DNA of 64,000 nt from Saccharum officinarum (taxonomy: Eukaryota > Streptophyta > Magnoliopsida > Poales > Poaceae), in assembly GCA_020631735.1 (NCBI GenBank), contig CM036160.1:3580407-3644406 (forward strand), given 5' to 3'. Numbering within the stretch: position 1 is the first letter of the stretch; each line of letters begins with the position of its first letter. Below the pieces are notes generated by a model that ran no database searches, was not told where the DNA came from, and worked only from the letters and a program-made list of their open reading frames with translations. This document shows positions 1-10,771 of the stretch, piece after piece. The translations under genes and the position numbers were made by a program.

Positions 1-902
1 ACCGACACCCGGCAAATATTTTAACGGCAAATGTTCTTTGCCGAGTGTTTTTTGTCGGGCACTCGGCAAAGACTTTGCCGGGTGCCCAAAAAACACTCGG
101 CAAATATTTTTCGAAAAAAAATAAAAAAAACAAGCACCCCCGGCCGCCACCCACCACCGAGCTGCCTCCTGCCGCCACCACCGAGCTGCCTCCCGCCACC
201 ATGGCACCACCGAGCTGCCTCCCGCTGCCACCACCGAGCTGCCTCCCGCCGCCACGCCACCACCGAGCTACCTCCCACCGCCACCACGCCCGAGCTACCG
301 GTGCTGAAGCTGGGGCCCGCCTCGACCACGACCACCTCGTGACCGACCATCGCGCCCACCACCACGGAGTCCGCCACCTCTCACGGGGCCCCGACGCAAG
401 GCCTTGCCCCACGAGTCCCCGCCGGATCCGGGAAGGAGGGGCGGGGCGGCGGGCGGATCCGGCCAGATCTAGGGAAAAGGGGCGGGGCGGCGGCCGGAGA
501 GGGAGGCGGGGCGGTGCGGGAAAGGAGGAGGGGCCGGGCGCGCGGATTTGGAGAGAGGGAGGCGGGCCGGTGCGGGAAAGGAGGACGGCTGGGGGAAATA
601 GTAAAATTTCTTTGCCGAGTGTTCTAGAGCTGAGCACTCGACAATGTTTTTTTTATTTTTTTTCTTCTCCTTTTTTTCTAGAAAAAAGATTTTATTTCTT
701 TGCCGAGTGTTTTTTTACACTCAGCAAACCCCCTCTTTGTCGAGTGTTTTTTTACACTCGGCAAACACCCTCTTTGCCGAGTGTTTTTTTTTACCGAGTG
801 TTTTTAGCTTAGCACTCGGCAAAGAACTTGGTCGCCGAGTGTCCGAGGGAATACACTCAGCAAACATAAAAACACTCGGCAAATTTGACGATTCCAGTAG
901 TG
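1..902. mobile_element. 3' portion of a CACTA (En/Spm) transposon, entering from outside the window
   Basis: The segment ends in CCAGTAGTG at 894-902, the inverted form of the CACTACTGG terminus of this superfamily. From about 600 to 890 it is packed with subterminal repeats of the TTTGCCGAGTG / CACTCGGCAAA type in both orientations, and similar repeats lie at 45-110. The middle (about 120-590) is GC-rich low-complexity DNA. No transposase coding is visible, so this is either the end of a larger element or a non-autonomous copy. The 3-bp target duplication would be TCA (903-905), but the left end is outside the window. Confidence 0.75.
155..300. repeat. GC-rich tandem repeat, about five degenerate units of 27-33 bp
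   Basis: Units built on CACCGAGCTGCCTCC followed by CGCCGCCAC-like spacers recur about five times with small changes. Several overlapping frames stay open through them only because of base composition. I see no protein family in them. Confidence 0.7.
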
Positions 903-1186
903 TCATGAATTCTAACACTACTGGAAACCCATCCTTTGCTGAGGGCTTCTGGGTTTGCCGGGGGCTAGATCTCGGGCACTCGGCAAAGGCTCTATTTGCT
1001 GAGGGTCAGCCCCAGGAGCCCTCAGCAAAGACAGGCCCTCGGTAAAGAAACGGCCCTCGGCAAAATAAATCTTTGCCGAGGGCCTAGCCCTCGGCAAATT
1101 GGCCGTCGGCAAATATGGCCGGATGGGTCACGGCGGCCACTGGCATCAGTCTTTGCCGAGTGCCCGCCGTCAGGCACTCGGCAAAG

Positions 1187-2250
1187 ATTTTTTTTAATTT
1201 TCTTTGCCGAGGGCCATTGGCCAGGCCCTCGGTAAAGATCCCCTTTGCCGAGGGCCAAGCTAGGCCCTCGGCAAAGATTTTTTTTGGTTTTTTTAACCCA
1301 GTTTTTTGTGGTGCTATAATACATTATTTAAAACTCAATTTTAAAATTTGGGCCAATTTTGACTTTTTTTATATATTTCCCTAATTTATTTCTTTTCGTT
1401 GATGTTTTTTCGAATATTTCAAATTTGAACTGCAGTTGGATGGAATAATGCAATTTAGTGATTCAAAAAATGTTATTCATGGTATTTGGTATATGTTGAG
1501 TTCCTATCCACGAACTCGCATCAAATTTCGTGCATCTTCTTCACGTAACATGACGAGGAACTTGTCGAAAAAGTGTTTTTAAATTATATAAAATCCATAC
1601 GAAGTCTGAAAATCATGAAACTTATCGAGGTGTCATGTTATCGCATGTGTAGGCTGTGGTAAAAAATTGAGAAGGTTTCGAGCAAGTTGTGACGTCAGAT
1701 GTCGATCACATGTGAAGATGTCTGGGTTTTAGGCATCCGACGTCACAACTTGCTCGAAACCTTCTCAAATTTTTACCACAGCCTACACATGCGATAACAT
1801 GACACCTCGACAAGTTTCGTGATTTTTGGACTTTGTATGGATTTTATATAATTTAAAAACACTTTTCTGACAAGTTCCTCGTCATGTTACGTGAAGAAGA
1901 TGCCCGAAATTTGATGCGAGTTCGTGGATAGGGACTCAACATACACCAAATCCCATGAATAACATTTTTTTGAATCACTAAATTGCATTATTCCATCCAA
2001 CTGCAGTTCAAATTTGAAATATTTGAAAAAATCAACGAAAAGAAAAAAATTAGGGAAATATATAAAAAAAGTCAAAATTGGCCCAAATTTTAAAATTGAG
2101 TTTTCAATAATGTATTATAGCACCACAAAAAAACAGGGTTCAAAAAACCAAAAAAAATCTTTGCCGAGGGCCTAGCCTGGCCCTCGGCAAAGGGTATCTT
2201 TGCTGAGGGCCTGGCCAATGGCCCTCGGCAAAGAAAATTTCAAAAAAAAA
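1187..2250. repeat. Large foldback (inverted repeat, about 515-bp arms, 32-bp spacer) inside the CACTA element
   Basis: The arm ending at 1701 (AGCAAGTTGTGACGTCAGATG region) is the near-perfect reverse complement of the arm beginning at 1734. Pairing continues outward through the AT-rich stretch and on into the CTCGGCAAAG subterminal repeats, to about 1187 and 2250. The arms are unusually similar. This is an inverted duplication of the element's 5' subterminal region. Transcription through it would give a long hairpin RNA. Confidence 0.9.
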
Positions 2251-2682
2251 ACTCTTTGCCGAGGGCCCAACCCTAAATCGGCCAGCGGCCTGGCCGAAAA
2301 TCCCCGCCCACATTTCATACACTGCTGTTGCGCGCCGCCGTCGTTGCTCGCCCCGCCGCCGCCCCGTGCCCCCCGCCCCACGCGGCCCGCCGCCACTGCG
2401 CGCCCCGCCGCCCCACGCCCGGCCGCCCCGCGCGGCCCGCCACAGCGCGCCTGGCCTCCCCGCGTGCCCCACCACCACGCCGCCCGACCTCCATGCCGCC
2501 CCTGCGCGCTGCTCCAGCGCCGCCCCACCGACGCTGCCCCACCGCCCCAGAGCCACCCCGGGGGCGCACCCTGCCTCCCCCGTCTCGGTCGAGCAAGGGG
2601 AGCTCGGCCGCCCCGGCCGCCGACACCAGCCCCCAGGCTGCCCCCGTCGCCGGCTGCTGTTGGAGGGGAGGAGGCAGAGGGT

Positions 2683-2880
2683 GAAGGAGGAGGAAGAAGA
2701 GAAGGAGAAGAGGAGAAGGAGGAAGGGGAAGAGAAGGAGAAGAAGAGGAGAAGGAGGAAGGGGAAGAGAAGGAGAAGAGGAAAAGGAGAGAAGAAGGGGA
2801 AGAAGGAGAGGAGGAGGAGGAGAAAGAGAAGAAGGGAAGAGGAGAAGCGGAGAAGAGAGAAGGAAAGAGGAGGAGAGGAG
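2683..2880 (+). repeat. Homopurine (GGA/GAA) tract
   Basis: From 2683 to 2847 every base on the + strand is A or G (165 bp). One C at 2848 interrupts it, and purines resume to 2880. Sub-blocks such as AGGAGAAGGAGGAAGGGG recur in tandem. The long Lys/Glu/Arg-rich or Ser/Pro-rich open frames across it are composition artefacts. It lies downstream of a very GC-rich stretch (2280-2650), upstream of the transposase gene. Confidence 0.9.
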
Positions 2881-2967
2881 TACTCCGACGACGCTTGACC
2901 TCACCGGAGAAGAAAGTGACCCCCGCACCGCGACGCCCGACTCCACCGCAACCCTAGGTAAAACTCT

Positions 2968-3150
2968 TGTTGTCGGCCTTCGTGTCGTATGTGGTTGTGT
3001 GGGCCTTCATGCCGTAAATTGATATGAGGGCCTTCATGCCATTGTGGTTGTCGGCCTTCGTGCCATTGTGAATGTCGGCCATCCTGTCGTTTTTTTGCAG
3101 GTTTTGGAAACCTCCCCGTGCAGGAGAGGTGCTGCCGAAATTTTGAACAA
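2968..3150 (+). repeat. Internal dispersed repeat, copy 1 (partner at 9500-9632)
   Basis: Several degenerate units of GTCGGCCTTCGTGCC are followed by TTTTGCAGGTTTTGGAAACC and CTCCCCGTGCAGGAGAGG-type sequence. The same order of blocks recurs at about 9500-9632, in the last intron of the TnpA-like gene. Both copies place a TGCAG acceptor-like site at the same point. Confidence 0.75.
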
Positions 3151-3378
3151 ACATTAACCTATTGCCTTTTTATGCAGGAGAAGACCACGTCGGAGGGGAC
3201 CCAGAGGACCCCGATCATCTTCGTCGGTGTCGCGGTTCTGCCTGCACTGCGTCGCCTCGCCACTGCGTCGACTCGCCACTGCCCTACTAGCCTGACTTCA
3301 CCGACACCCTAGGTATAAATAACATCTTTTCCGCATGTCTGTCGTAGCCCGTGCGTAATCCAGTTAGGCGTCTCCTGT

Positions 3379-3440
3379 CCGAAAGAGATACGGTCGTAGG
3401 TATGCGAATCTTTGCATATGTACGACCGTATCTGTTTCGG
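3379..3440. repeat. 20-bp-arm hairpin upstream of the transposase
   Basis: 3379-3398 (CCGAAAGAGATACGGTCGTA) pairs with 3421-3440 in 19 of 20 positions, with a 22-base loop. A second small hairpin, TGTCCA/TGGACA, follows at about 3443-3462. This is a strong secondary-structure element in the leader region. Confidence 0.85.
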
Positions 3441-3462
3441 ATTGTCCACATTTTTTGGACAG

Positions 3463-3662
3463 CCCGTAGATGCGTAGATAGGTTAGTTTCCATGGTCCGC
3501 TCCGGTCCGAGATGGAGTTTCGGCATCACCTCCCTGTTGTTCTCCGGATACACACTCTCCCTTGCAGGACGTGTATCAGGAGAACAGCGGGGAGGTGCTG
3601 CCAAAATTCTATCTCGGAGAGGAACGGAGCCTGGAAACTGACCTCATCTACGCATCCGCGGG
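3463..3662. repeat. 200-bp imperfect palindrome upstream of the transposase
   Basis: The sequence is self-complementary about position 3562. The outer arms carry CCCGTAGATGCGTAGAT (from 3463) and its complement ending at 3662. The inner arms 3522-3553 and 3570-3602 match in most positions, leaving a loop of about 16 bases (CTCTCCCTTGCAGGAC region). Mismatches are scattered, as in an old but recognisable inverted duplication. It ends about 95 bp before the transposase start. Confidence 0.85.
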
Positions 3663-3755
3663 TGGGATTAGGACCTATCCTCACCTATTAGACATTAGGA
3701 ACAACGCGTAGATGCAATTGATGGTCACAATACTCTGTGATGTAAATGTTAAAGG

Positions 3756-6700
3756 ATGGAGGACCGTCAGTGGATGTGCACAGGCTGGAGAAGCGGTAGT
3801 GACTACGACTATGAATGGGTGAAGGGGACAGATCGTTTCTTGAAACATGCATTTGGCCTAGGAGCAGGAGGACATTCTCTAGTTTGGTGTCCCTGTAGCA
3901 AATGTGACAACAGAAGAAAGGTAGACGAGAAGACCATGGGTAGACATCTTGTGTTCAATGGTTATACGCCTGGCTACTAGCAGTGGATCTACCATGGTGA
4001 AGCAGATCGTATAAGAGTGGAGGTGGTGAGAGCACGCCTCGAGGCTTTTGATGATGATGTCAGGGTAGCAGACATGCTAGATGATGCCCACCAAGCTCAC
4101 TTCGCTGAACGACGTGAGAAGGAGGAGATGGAGGAATCCGCAAAGGACTTCTACAAAATGTTGCACTCAGCATAGAAACCTCTTCACGAGCATACAATGA
4201 TTTCTCAGCTAGATGCGGTTGGATGTGTAATGGGGTTGAAGGCCAAGTTAAACCTGAGTCGAGAAGGCTTCGATAAGATGTTGGCCGTGTTTGGCACCAT
4301 GCTACCAGAGAAGCACACTTTGCCGATGAACTTGTACGAGGCGGAGAAACTCCTTCGTATGCTTAAGATGCCGTATGACAAGATACATGTTTGTCCGAAG
4401 GGGTGCGTCCTATTTAGGAAAGAACACAAGGATGAAAATTACTGTCCGAAGTATAAGTCCTCCAGGTACCTAGAGGTAGACTCTGGTGATGGTCAAAAAA
4501 AGCAGCTTCCAATCCCCGCGAGAGTGCTACGGCACCTTCCTTTCCTGCCGAGGATCCAATGGCTATTCATGATCGAGGAATCCATGAAATAGATGACATG
4601 GCACAATGATGGCAAACGGTACAATCCTAGGAAGATGGTACATCTGTTTGATGCTAAAGCATGGACATACTTCAATGACAAACATCATGATAAAGCAGCT
4701 GAGGCCTGTAATGTACGTGTCGCGCTGGCAACAGATGGGTTCAATCCTTATGGAATGATGGCTGCCCCATACACATGATGGCCCATTTTTGTTATCCCCC
4801 TCAATCTCCCTCTCGGCATCTTCTTTCAACGGCATAACGTATTCATGTCGTTGATAATTCCTGGACACCCAGGGAGTAATATGGGTGTGTTCATGGAGCC
4901 TGTGATTGATGAATTGATCCATGCTTGGGAGAAGGGGGTATGGACATATGACCGAGCTACAAAGACAAGCTTCAAAATGCACATTTGGTACCACTACTCC
5001 TTGCAAGACTTCCTGGCGTATGGGTTATTTGCCGCCTGGTGTGTTCATGGGAAGTTCCCATGCCCAATATGCAAGGAAGTTGTGAGGTTCATTTGGTTGA
5101 AGAAGGGTGGCAAGTATTCGTCGTTTGACCAGCATCGTTAGTTCCTCCCTCTAGACCATGAATTTAGAGAAGACATCAAGAGCTTTACGAAAGGTGTCAA
5201 AGTGACAGACCCTAAACCGCACTTGAGGACTAGTGCCGAAGTTTGTGCTCAGATAGATGCTCTCGTGCCCAATGAAGAAGGTGGTTTTGTGGGATATGGT
5301 GAGGAACATATGTGGACTCATAAGTTTGGCTTGACGAGGCTCTCCTATTTTGATGACCTTCTTCTGCCACATAATATTGATGTAATGCACACTGAAAAGA
5401 ATATCGCCGAGGCACTTTGGGGAACTCTCATGGACACTGACAAGTCTAAGGACAATGTTAAGGCTAGAGTGGACCTAGCAACAATGTGCGATAGACCGAA
5501 TCAAGCGTTGCAGCCTCCTAGTGGCCGAAACAAGAACTGAAAAAGGCCTAAGGTCAATTTTGTCTTGCAAATCAATCAAAGGAGGGAAGTACTACAATGG
5601 ATCCAGACGTTAATGTTCCCAGATGGATATGCAGCGAATCTTAGCAGTGGAGTGAACTTAGGCACTCTGCGAGTCAACGAGATGAAGAGTCATGACTACC
5701 ACATATGGATTGAGCGGCTTCTTTCGGTGATGGTCTGAGGCTATGTCCCTAAGCATGTTTGGCTAGTGTTGGCAGAGTTGAGCTTTTTCTTCTGCCAGCT
5801 TTGTACCAAGGAGATATCTCGGACCGTCGCTCGGGACTTGGAAAAAGCGGCACCTGTGTTGCTCTGTAAGCTGGAGAAGATCTTTCCACCCAGCTTCTTC
5901 TTGCCGATGTAGCATCTGATTGTGCACCTCCCGTCCGAGGCACGTTTGGGGGGGCCCGTGCAGGCCCGTTGGTGCTATCCAATTGAGAGATGTCTAAAGA
6001 CTCTTTGCAAAAAATGTACAAATAAAGCCAAAATTGAGGCTTCCATTGCAGAGGCATGCCTTCGGGAGGAGGTGGCAAACTTCACAATGCAATACTACAA
6101 GCCGAACCTTCCTAGCAATCATAATCCACTCCCTCGTTACAATGCTGGCGAAAATGAATCGACCCTCAGCCTTTTCCAAGGCCAACTCGGCAGTGCAAGT
6201 GGATCAACCCCAAAGCTATTGGGAAATGAAGAGTGGCGCAGTATCATGCTATATGTGTTGAATAACCTTACCGAGGTGCAGCCATTCATCAAGTAAGTTC
6301 GCAACAAACTTATTTCAATATGCCGTCACTATTCTGCATCCAACCCCATTGATTCTTGTTCGGACAGGGAATTTGTTCGTGAATTCTGGCATCAATCAAG
6401 GGATCCTACCTCGCATGAACAAGACACCCTTGTTTCGCGGGGTGCGGGAGCAGAGAGGCTTGATTTCATTTCTTAGTTCAAACAAAAGGTAATGTCCAAT
6501 TTAGCTCGTACGTTCGATCGTCCAAGGTCATCGTACGTTTGATTAATATAACGATCTATCATGCTTCACCTTGCAGGCCCAGACCGGTTCATCCATGAGT
6601 GATGAGTTGAAACAGGTTGCAAACGGCTGTGACGTTAGGGTGAAGTCATTTGCCAGTTATAACATGAACGGATATCGCTTCCACACAAGAAGTTACGAGC

Positions 6701-7361
6701 AGATTTGGCCCAAACAAAAAACCACAAATAGCAGAGTTTGTACGCCCGGCACTGATGGCCTCAATTATCATGGTAGAGTTGAGGAAATCTATGAACTCTC
6801 ATTTCATGGAGACAAACCTCTTAAACCTATCATGTTTAAATGCCACTGGTTTAATCCTTGATCAACGAGACGAACCCCTCATCTTGGGCTAGTCGAGATT
6901 CAAGAAGATTCCATCTATCCTGGAAAAGATGTCTACATTGTGGCTCAACAGGCCGTGCAGGTGTATTATACTCGATACGCCAACCAAGACAAAGAGGATC
7001 TTAAGGGTTAGGCTATTGTGCACCAGGTATCTCCACATGGTAAACTACCTGCCCAAATGATGATGATTACAACTTCAACGCAAACACATATGATGGACAG
7101 TTCTATCAAGAAGATGGGCTACCTGGCACGTTTGAGATAGTCTTACCCGAAGCAATCGAAATGGAAGTAGACAACAAAATGGTTGATGGCAAGGTCGATG
7201 GAGATGTGGTGGTAAATGCCAAGGACATAGCAATGCTTGAGCGATTACTTCTAGGCAATGACTACGATGACAACATAGAACCTTCGGATAGTGTTGCCCA
7301 TTTGGACAATTTTGACAGTGATGATGAGACATATGATCCCAATCATGAAGATTATTCCTAA
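3756..7361 (+). pseudogene. TNP2/TnpD-type CACTA transposase, decayed
   Basis: This gene encoded the catalytic transposase of the element. Reading one frame from ATG 3756 gives the N-terminal transposase-associated domain (WCPCSKC near 3890-3910). It continues into the TNP2 core (ATDGFNPYGMM near 4728-4760, IPGHPGSNMGV near 4857-4890, HGKFPCPICK near 5046-5075, HNIDVMHTEKN near 5370-5400) and the DUF4218-like part (GRWCYPIER-like sequence near 5965). Two small introns follow (about 6293-6367 and 6489-6576), then a DUF4216-like segment (6577-6861) and an acidic tail (SDDETYDPNHEDY) ending at 7361. In-frame stops occur at 3978, 4173, 4590, 4776, 5139, 5538, 5736, 5910, 6474, 6859 and 7009. The frame is otherwise kept, so decay is by nonsense substitution rather than indels. 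Confidence 0.9.
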
Positions 7362-7479
7362 TACATGTAATACTATGTTTTTTTTAATTTGTGTTTTGTT
7401 TATATATTTTGAATCTATTTCTAATATATGTACTAATTAGTCTTGTTCATTCTTTGTGATTGCAGGTGATTGAACAAAG

Positions 7480-9821
7480 ATGGCGAGTAGATGTCCACGC
7501 CGTGACACGCCCTCGGTTTATGGGAGAGACCGCCCTCTCCTTCGAGGTGAGGGGTCATCGTCCGGGGCAGCGTCCGCAGGAGGTGACGAGAGGAGGACCA
7601 GGGGCAGCAGTCGCAGGAGGCAGCGGTCTCCTCCCTCGCCACGTGACGAGGTGCTGGAGGAGGAGCACATGACGGCCATGGCCACGTCCTCGTCGGAGGA
7701 CGAGAGGGGTCAGTAGATGGGCGAGGGAGGCAAGGCGCTCAAGGGTGAGGGAGGCGAGGGGCTCGAGGGCAAGGGAGGGGGTACCGCTACTCGGACTCCC
7801 TACGAGCGAGGTCCCACGAGCCTCCCTCCGGTTTCGCTTCCTCACAACCACCCAGTGATTCGGCCTATGGCAAAGAGGTAAGTAACTATAGATGTTATCA
7901 CAACTACTTCATAAGATATGTTAGAAATCATAAGAGAAACTGATAAATTTTCTTAATCACTTGTGCAGGGCCTGGTTGGTTTTGTCAGGTACTCCAACAC
8001 GCACCCCCATGAGCATCCTTGGTGTTTTGTGCAGGAAATGGTACCCCAGCATTGTGCAACTGTCCGAAGAGCCAGTGGTGCGGGAGCCAGCCTCCAACTG
8101 GGACAGGTACGCGCTGGTCACGGATGACACTTACCGCAACAAGCAGGAGCGGGTATTGGCGGAGTTTTGGGTAAGTTTCTCTCACACAATACATCTCATT
8201 CATTGGTTAAATGTTTTATTGAAATAATGAATGGATACATCGGTTTTGTATGCAGAAATTTTTCAAGGCCGAAGAAGGACTTGAGGCCCAGGCGGATCGG
8301 GCGGCTGCCGCAGCTTATAGGAAGTATGTCACCGAGATGCACCACCATGGGCGCGTCCAAGCCCACATAGACTACTATAGGTCGGTACTTAAGCAGTCCC
8401 TCCCCAAGCCTCAAGCAAGACTGATTACGCTGACCCGGGACCAGTACCTTGAGGTAGGCGAATAACATTCATAATGATTCGTTTTGATATTAAGTAGGTT
8501 CAATTTCATCTTCTTATATGTCAAATACTCGATGACTTGTAGGTGATTCCCTGGTGGTGCCGATCGTATCTCGAGTGCTGGGCCATGATCGTGGACAAGT
8601 GGGTATCATAGGACTTTGTTCACACGCACGAGAGGCAGCGGGAACAGCGTCTGATGAAGCAAGGTCCAACTCACCATCAAGGCAGCCACAGCCTCCCCGA
8701 ATACAAGCATACGTAAGTGATTTCTTTCATTTATTTTGATGCTCAATTCTGCTTGATTTCTCACCATCTTCCCGTCTTTCTCGCAGGAGGATGCGCACCT
8801 AGGCGAGGAGGTCTTGGAGTTCTCTGCGTGGGCTATGTCCCACATGGGCAGGGCGTCATCCTCTGTCTCCTTCGACCCGGCTGCCCCGCCCCAGATGTAC
8901 TCCGACCCGAACGTGTATACTAAAGTCCAAGAGTACACGTCCTCGGTAAGGGAGATCTATGGGGAAGATTACAATGTGCGCACTGAGCCCATTGATGCAG
9001 AGACGATCATGAGGCTCAAAGGAGGGAAGAAGCACGGGCGGCTGTGGATTGCAAACAGCGCCATCGACTCCACCACTATTCCCTCCCTCATGCTATCCGA
9101 GCACGGAGCACGAGCTCTAGCCAGCCCATACGCACACGGCCTTCTCCAGCACTGCAGCAAGTCCATGCACTCTAGGTAATTCCTGTTTTACTCGTCGTAC
9201 GTTGATATTTACACACCTAAATTAGATTTGCATTACTGATACATTGGAGTGAAATATTGCAGGCCGAGCTGCAAGAAACAAAAAGGCAAAGTCAAGAGCA
9301 GAACGCGGAACTGACCGCACAGCTGCAGGCCCAGCAGGTCGCGTTCGAGGCCGCATAGAAGCAGATGGCGGAGATGATGGTGATCATGCAAAGTCTTGGG
9401 CAAGCATCGGGTGTACCTGTGCAGTTTTCAGCTCCTCCACCTCCTACTCCTGCAACTACTCCTGTAAGTATGAAAGTTCACTTTTCGCTTGTGTTTTGCA
9501 TGTATGTCGGCCTTCGTGCCGTTGTGGATGTCGGCGTTCGTGCCGTTGTGGATGTCGACGTTCGTGCCGTTGTTTCTTGCAGGTTTTGGAAACCTCCCCG
9601 TGCAGGGGAGGTGCTGCCGAAATTTTCAATTGAGTCTAATCTTTTTGTATTCCTAGATTACTAGATGCAATCTCTAAGTTCCAAAACTATTTTCCTAGAT
9701 TACTCACACATGCAATCTCTGCTCCTTTGTGCAGCCTCCGTCCGTGGGTTCCAATCATCCCGGTAGTGCGTCACCGGGTGATCCCGCCTTTCCTTCACCA
9801 CCGTCTCATAGGCTACCTTGA
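7480..9821 (+). pseudogene. TnpA-like / plant transposase (Transposase_24, PF03004 type) gene, decayed
   Basis: This is the second gene of the element; proteins of this family bind the subterminal repeats and assist excision. Likely exons are 7480-7877, 7969-8170, 8256-8453, 8543-8712, 8787-9175, 9263-9463 and 9735-9821, each bounded by GT and AG. Recognisable blocks are a Ser/Arg-rich N-terminus, a central WYPSIVQLSEEPV-like segment, the HHQGSHSLPEYK-like block near 8670-8705, the EFSAWAMSHMGRASS block near 8815-8855 and GGKKHGRLWI near 9022-9050. A glutamine-rich coiled coil (9263-9400) and a proline-rich tail follow. Stops interrupt it at 7714, in exon 4 (TAG at about 8609) and near 9356. 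The last intron contains the dispersed repeat also found upstream of the transposase. Confidence 0.8.
9500..9632 (+). repeat. Internal dispersed repeat, copy 2 (partner at 2968-3150)
   Basis: Three tandem units of GTCGGCNTTCGTGCCGTTGTGGAT are followed by TTGCAGGTTTTGGAAACC and CTCCCCGTGCAGGGGAGG. This repeats the block order seen in the 5' leader. It lies within intron 9464-9734 of the TnpA-like gene. Confidence 0.75.
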
Positions 9822-10104
9822 TGAGGACTAGTGTTAGGTGATGTGGTTGGACTTTATTGTAATATTTGTGGTTTATGGTTCTGACTTGTGCTTGGATTTT
9901 ATGAACTTGTCGTAATAAACATGTGAATGATGATGAACATATGACTTGTCGTTGTAATATATTGTGATTTGTGGTTCACAATTATGGTTGTGATATATTG
10001 TGAGAAAATGGGTTCTGTGTGATATATATATGTGATGGTTGATATATATATGTATATATATGAAATGCTTGTGTCGATGGAATGCAAAAAACAAAAAAAA
10101 AATT

Positions 10105-10760
10105 AAATTTCTGCCTCTTTGCCGAGGGCAATGACCAAGGCCCTCGGCAAAGAAGGGTCCTTTGCCGAGGGCCATCTTATTGCCCTCGGCAAAGATTCAT
10201 TGGAAAAATTTTGGAACATTTCTTTGCCGAGGGCCATGGTTGGAGGCCCTCGGCAAAGACTTTTTTTAAAAAAATTAAAATTTCTTTGCCGAGGGCCTGC
10301 GGGGAAGCCCTCGGCAAAGATTTTTCAAAAAAAAAAAGAATAATTCTTTGCCGAGGGCCGTCCCATTGCCCTCGGCAAAAAAAAATTGAAAAAATTCTGC
10401 AATATTTCTTTGCTGAGGGCCATGGTTGGAGGCCCTCGGCAAAGATTTTTTTTAAAAAAAAGAATAATTCTTTGCCGAGGGCCCTCGGAGACGGCCCTCG
10501 GCAAAGACTCCGTCCCAGGTGCCGGCGCCGTGACGGCTGCTTTTCTTTGCCGAGTACTGGTCCAGCCCTCGGCAAAGGCTTTACCGAGTGCCCGATAAAG
10601 GCTTTGCCGAGTGCCCAATAAAGGGCCCTCGGCAAAGACCCTCTTCGCCGACTCAAAATTCCCCGAGAGCTCTTTGCCGAGGGCCGCCCTCGGCAAAGCC
10701 TTTGCTGAGGGTTAATGGGCCTTTGCCGAGGGCCTCAGGCCCTCGGCAAAGTGGCCGTCT
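10105..10760. repeat. 3' subterminal repeat array of the CACTA element
   Basis: More than a dozen hairpin units of TTTGCCGAGGGCC ... GGCCCTCGGCAAAG are separated by short AT-rich spacers. They mirror the array next to the 5' end and are the presumed binding sites of the TnpA-like protein. Open frames on both strands here are products of the repeats. Confidence 0.9.
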
Positions 10761-10771
10761 CCAGTAAGTAG

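Larger units (their letters stand above)
2283..3311 (+). other. Probable promoter / spliced untranslated leader region of the CACTA element
   Basis: Between the foldback and the transposase there is no coherent protein. A GC-rich block (2283-2650) and the purine tract are followed by exon-like pieces bounded by splice-type signals: CCCTAG|GTAAAA near 2955, TTTGCAG|GTTTTGG near 3100, TGCAG|GAGAAG near 3180 and CCCTAG|GTATAA near 3311. The 2970-3090 part contains degenerate repeats of GTCGGCCTTCGTGCCGTTGTG that recur inside the last intron of the TnpA-like gene. I read this as a spliced 5' leader, by inference only. Confidence 0.4.
916..10771 (+). mobile_element. CACTA (En/Spm) transposon, two-gene, nearly complete but inactivated
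   Basis: The left end starts CACTACTGGAAAC at 916, only 13 bp after the neighbouring CACTA end. The right end, CTCCAGTAAGTAG near 10760-10771, resembles the inverted terminus but lacks a clean TAGTG. Dense TTTGCCGAGGGCC / GGCCCTCGGCAAA repeats fill both subterminal zones (about 930-1290 and 10110-10750). Inside are a TNP2-type transposase pseudogene (3756-7361) followed by a TnpA-like gene (7480-9821), both on the + strand, the usual content of autonomous grass CACTA elements. The candidate TSD is TAA at 913-915; TAA also occurs at 10765-10767, which would fit loss of the last bases of the right terminus. Both genes carry nonsense codons, so the copy cannot supply its own proteins. Confidence 0.85.

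Noticed and set aside
2140..2946. Open frames across the GC-rich and purine-rich leader of the CACTA element
   Set aside because: Composition alone keeps them open; the translations are low-complexity Ser/Pro or Glu/Arg/Lys runs.
10105..10760. CRISPR-like regularly spaced repeats
   Set aside because: The units are inverted TTTGCCGAGGGCC/GGCCCTCGGCAAA subterminal repeats of a plant CACTA element, with no unique equal-length spacers.
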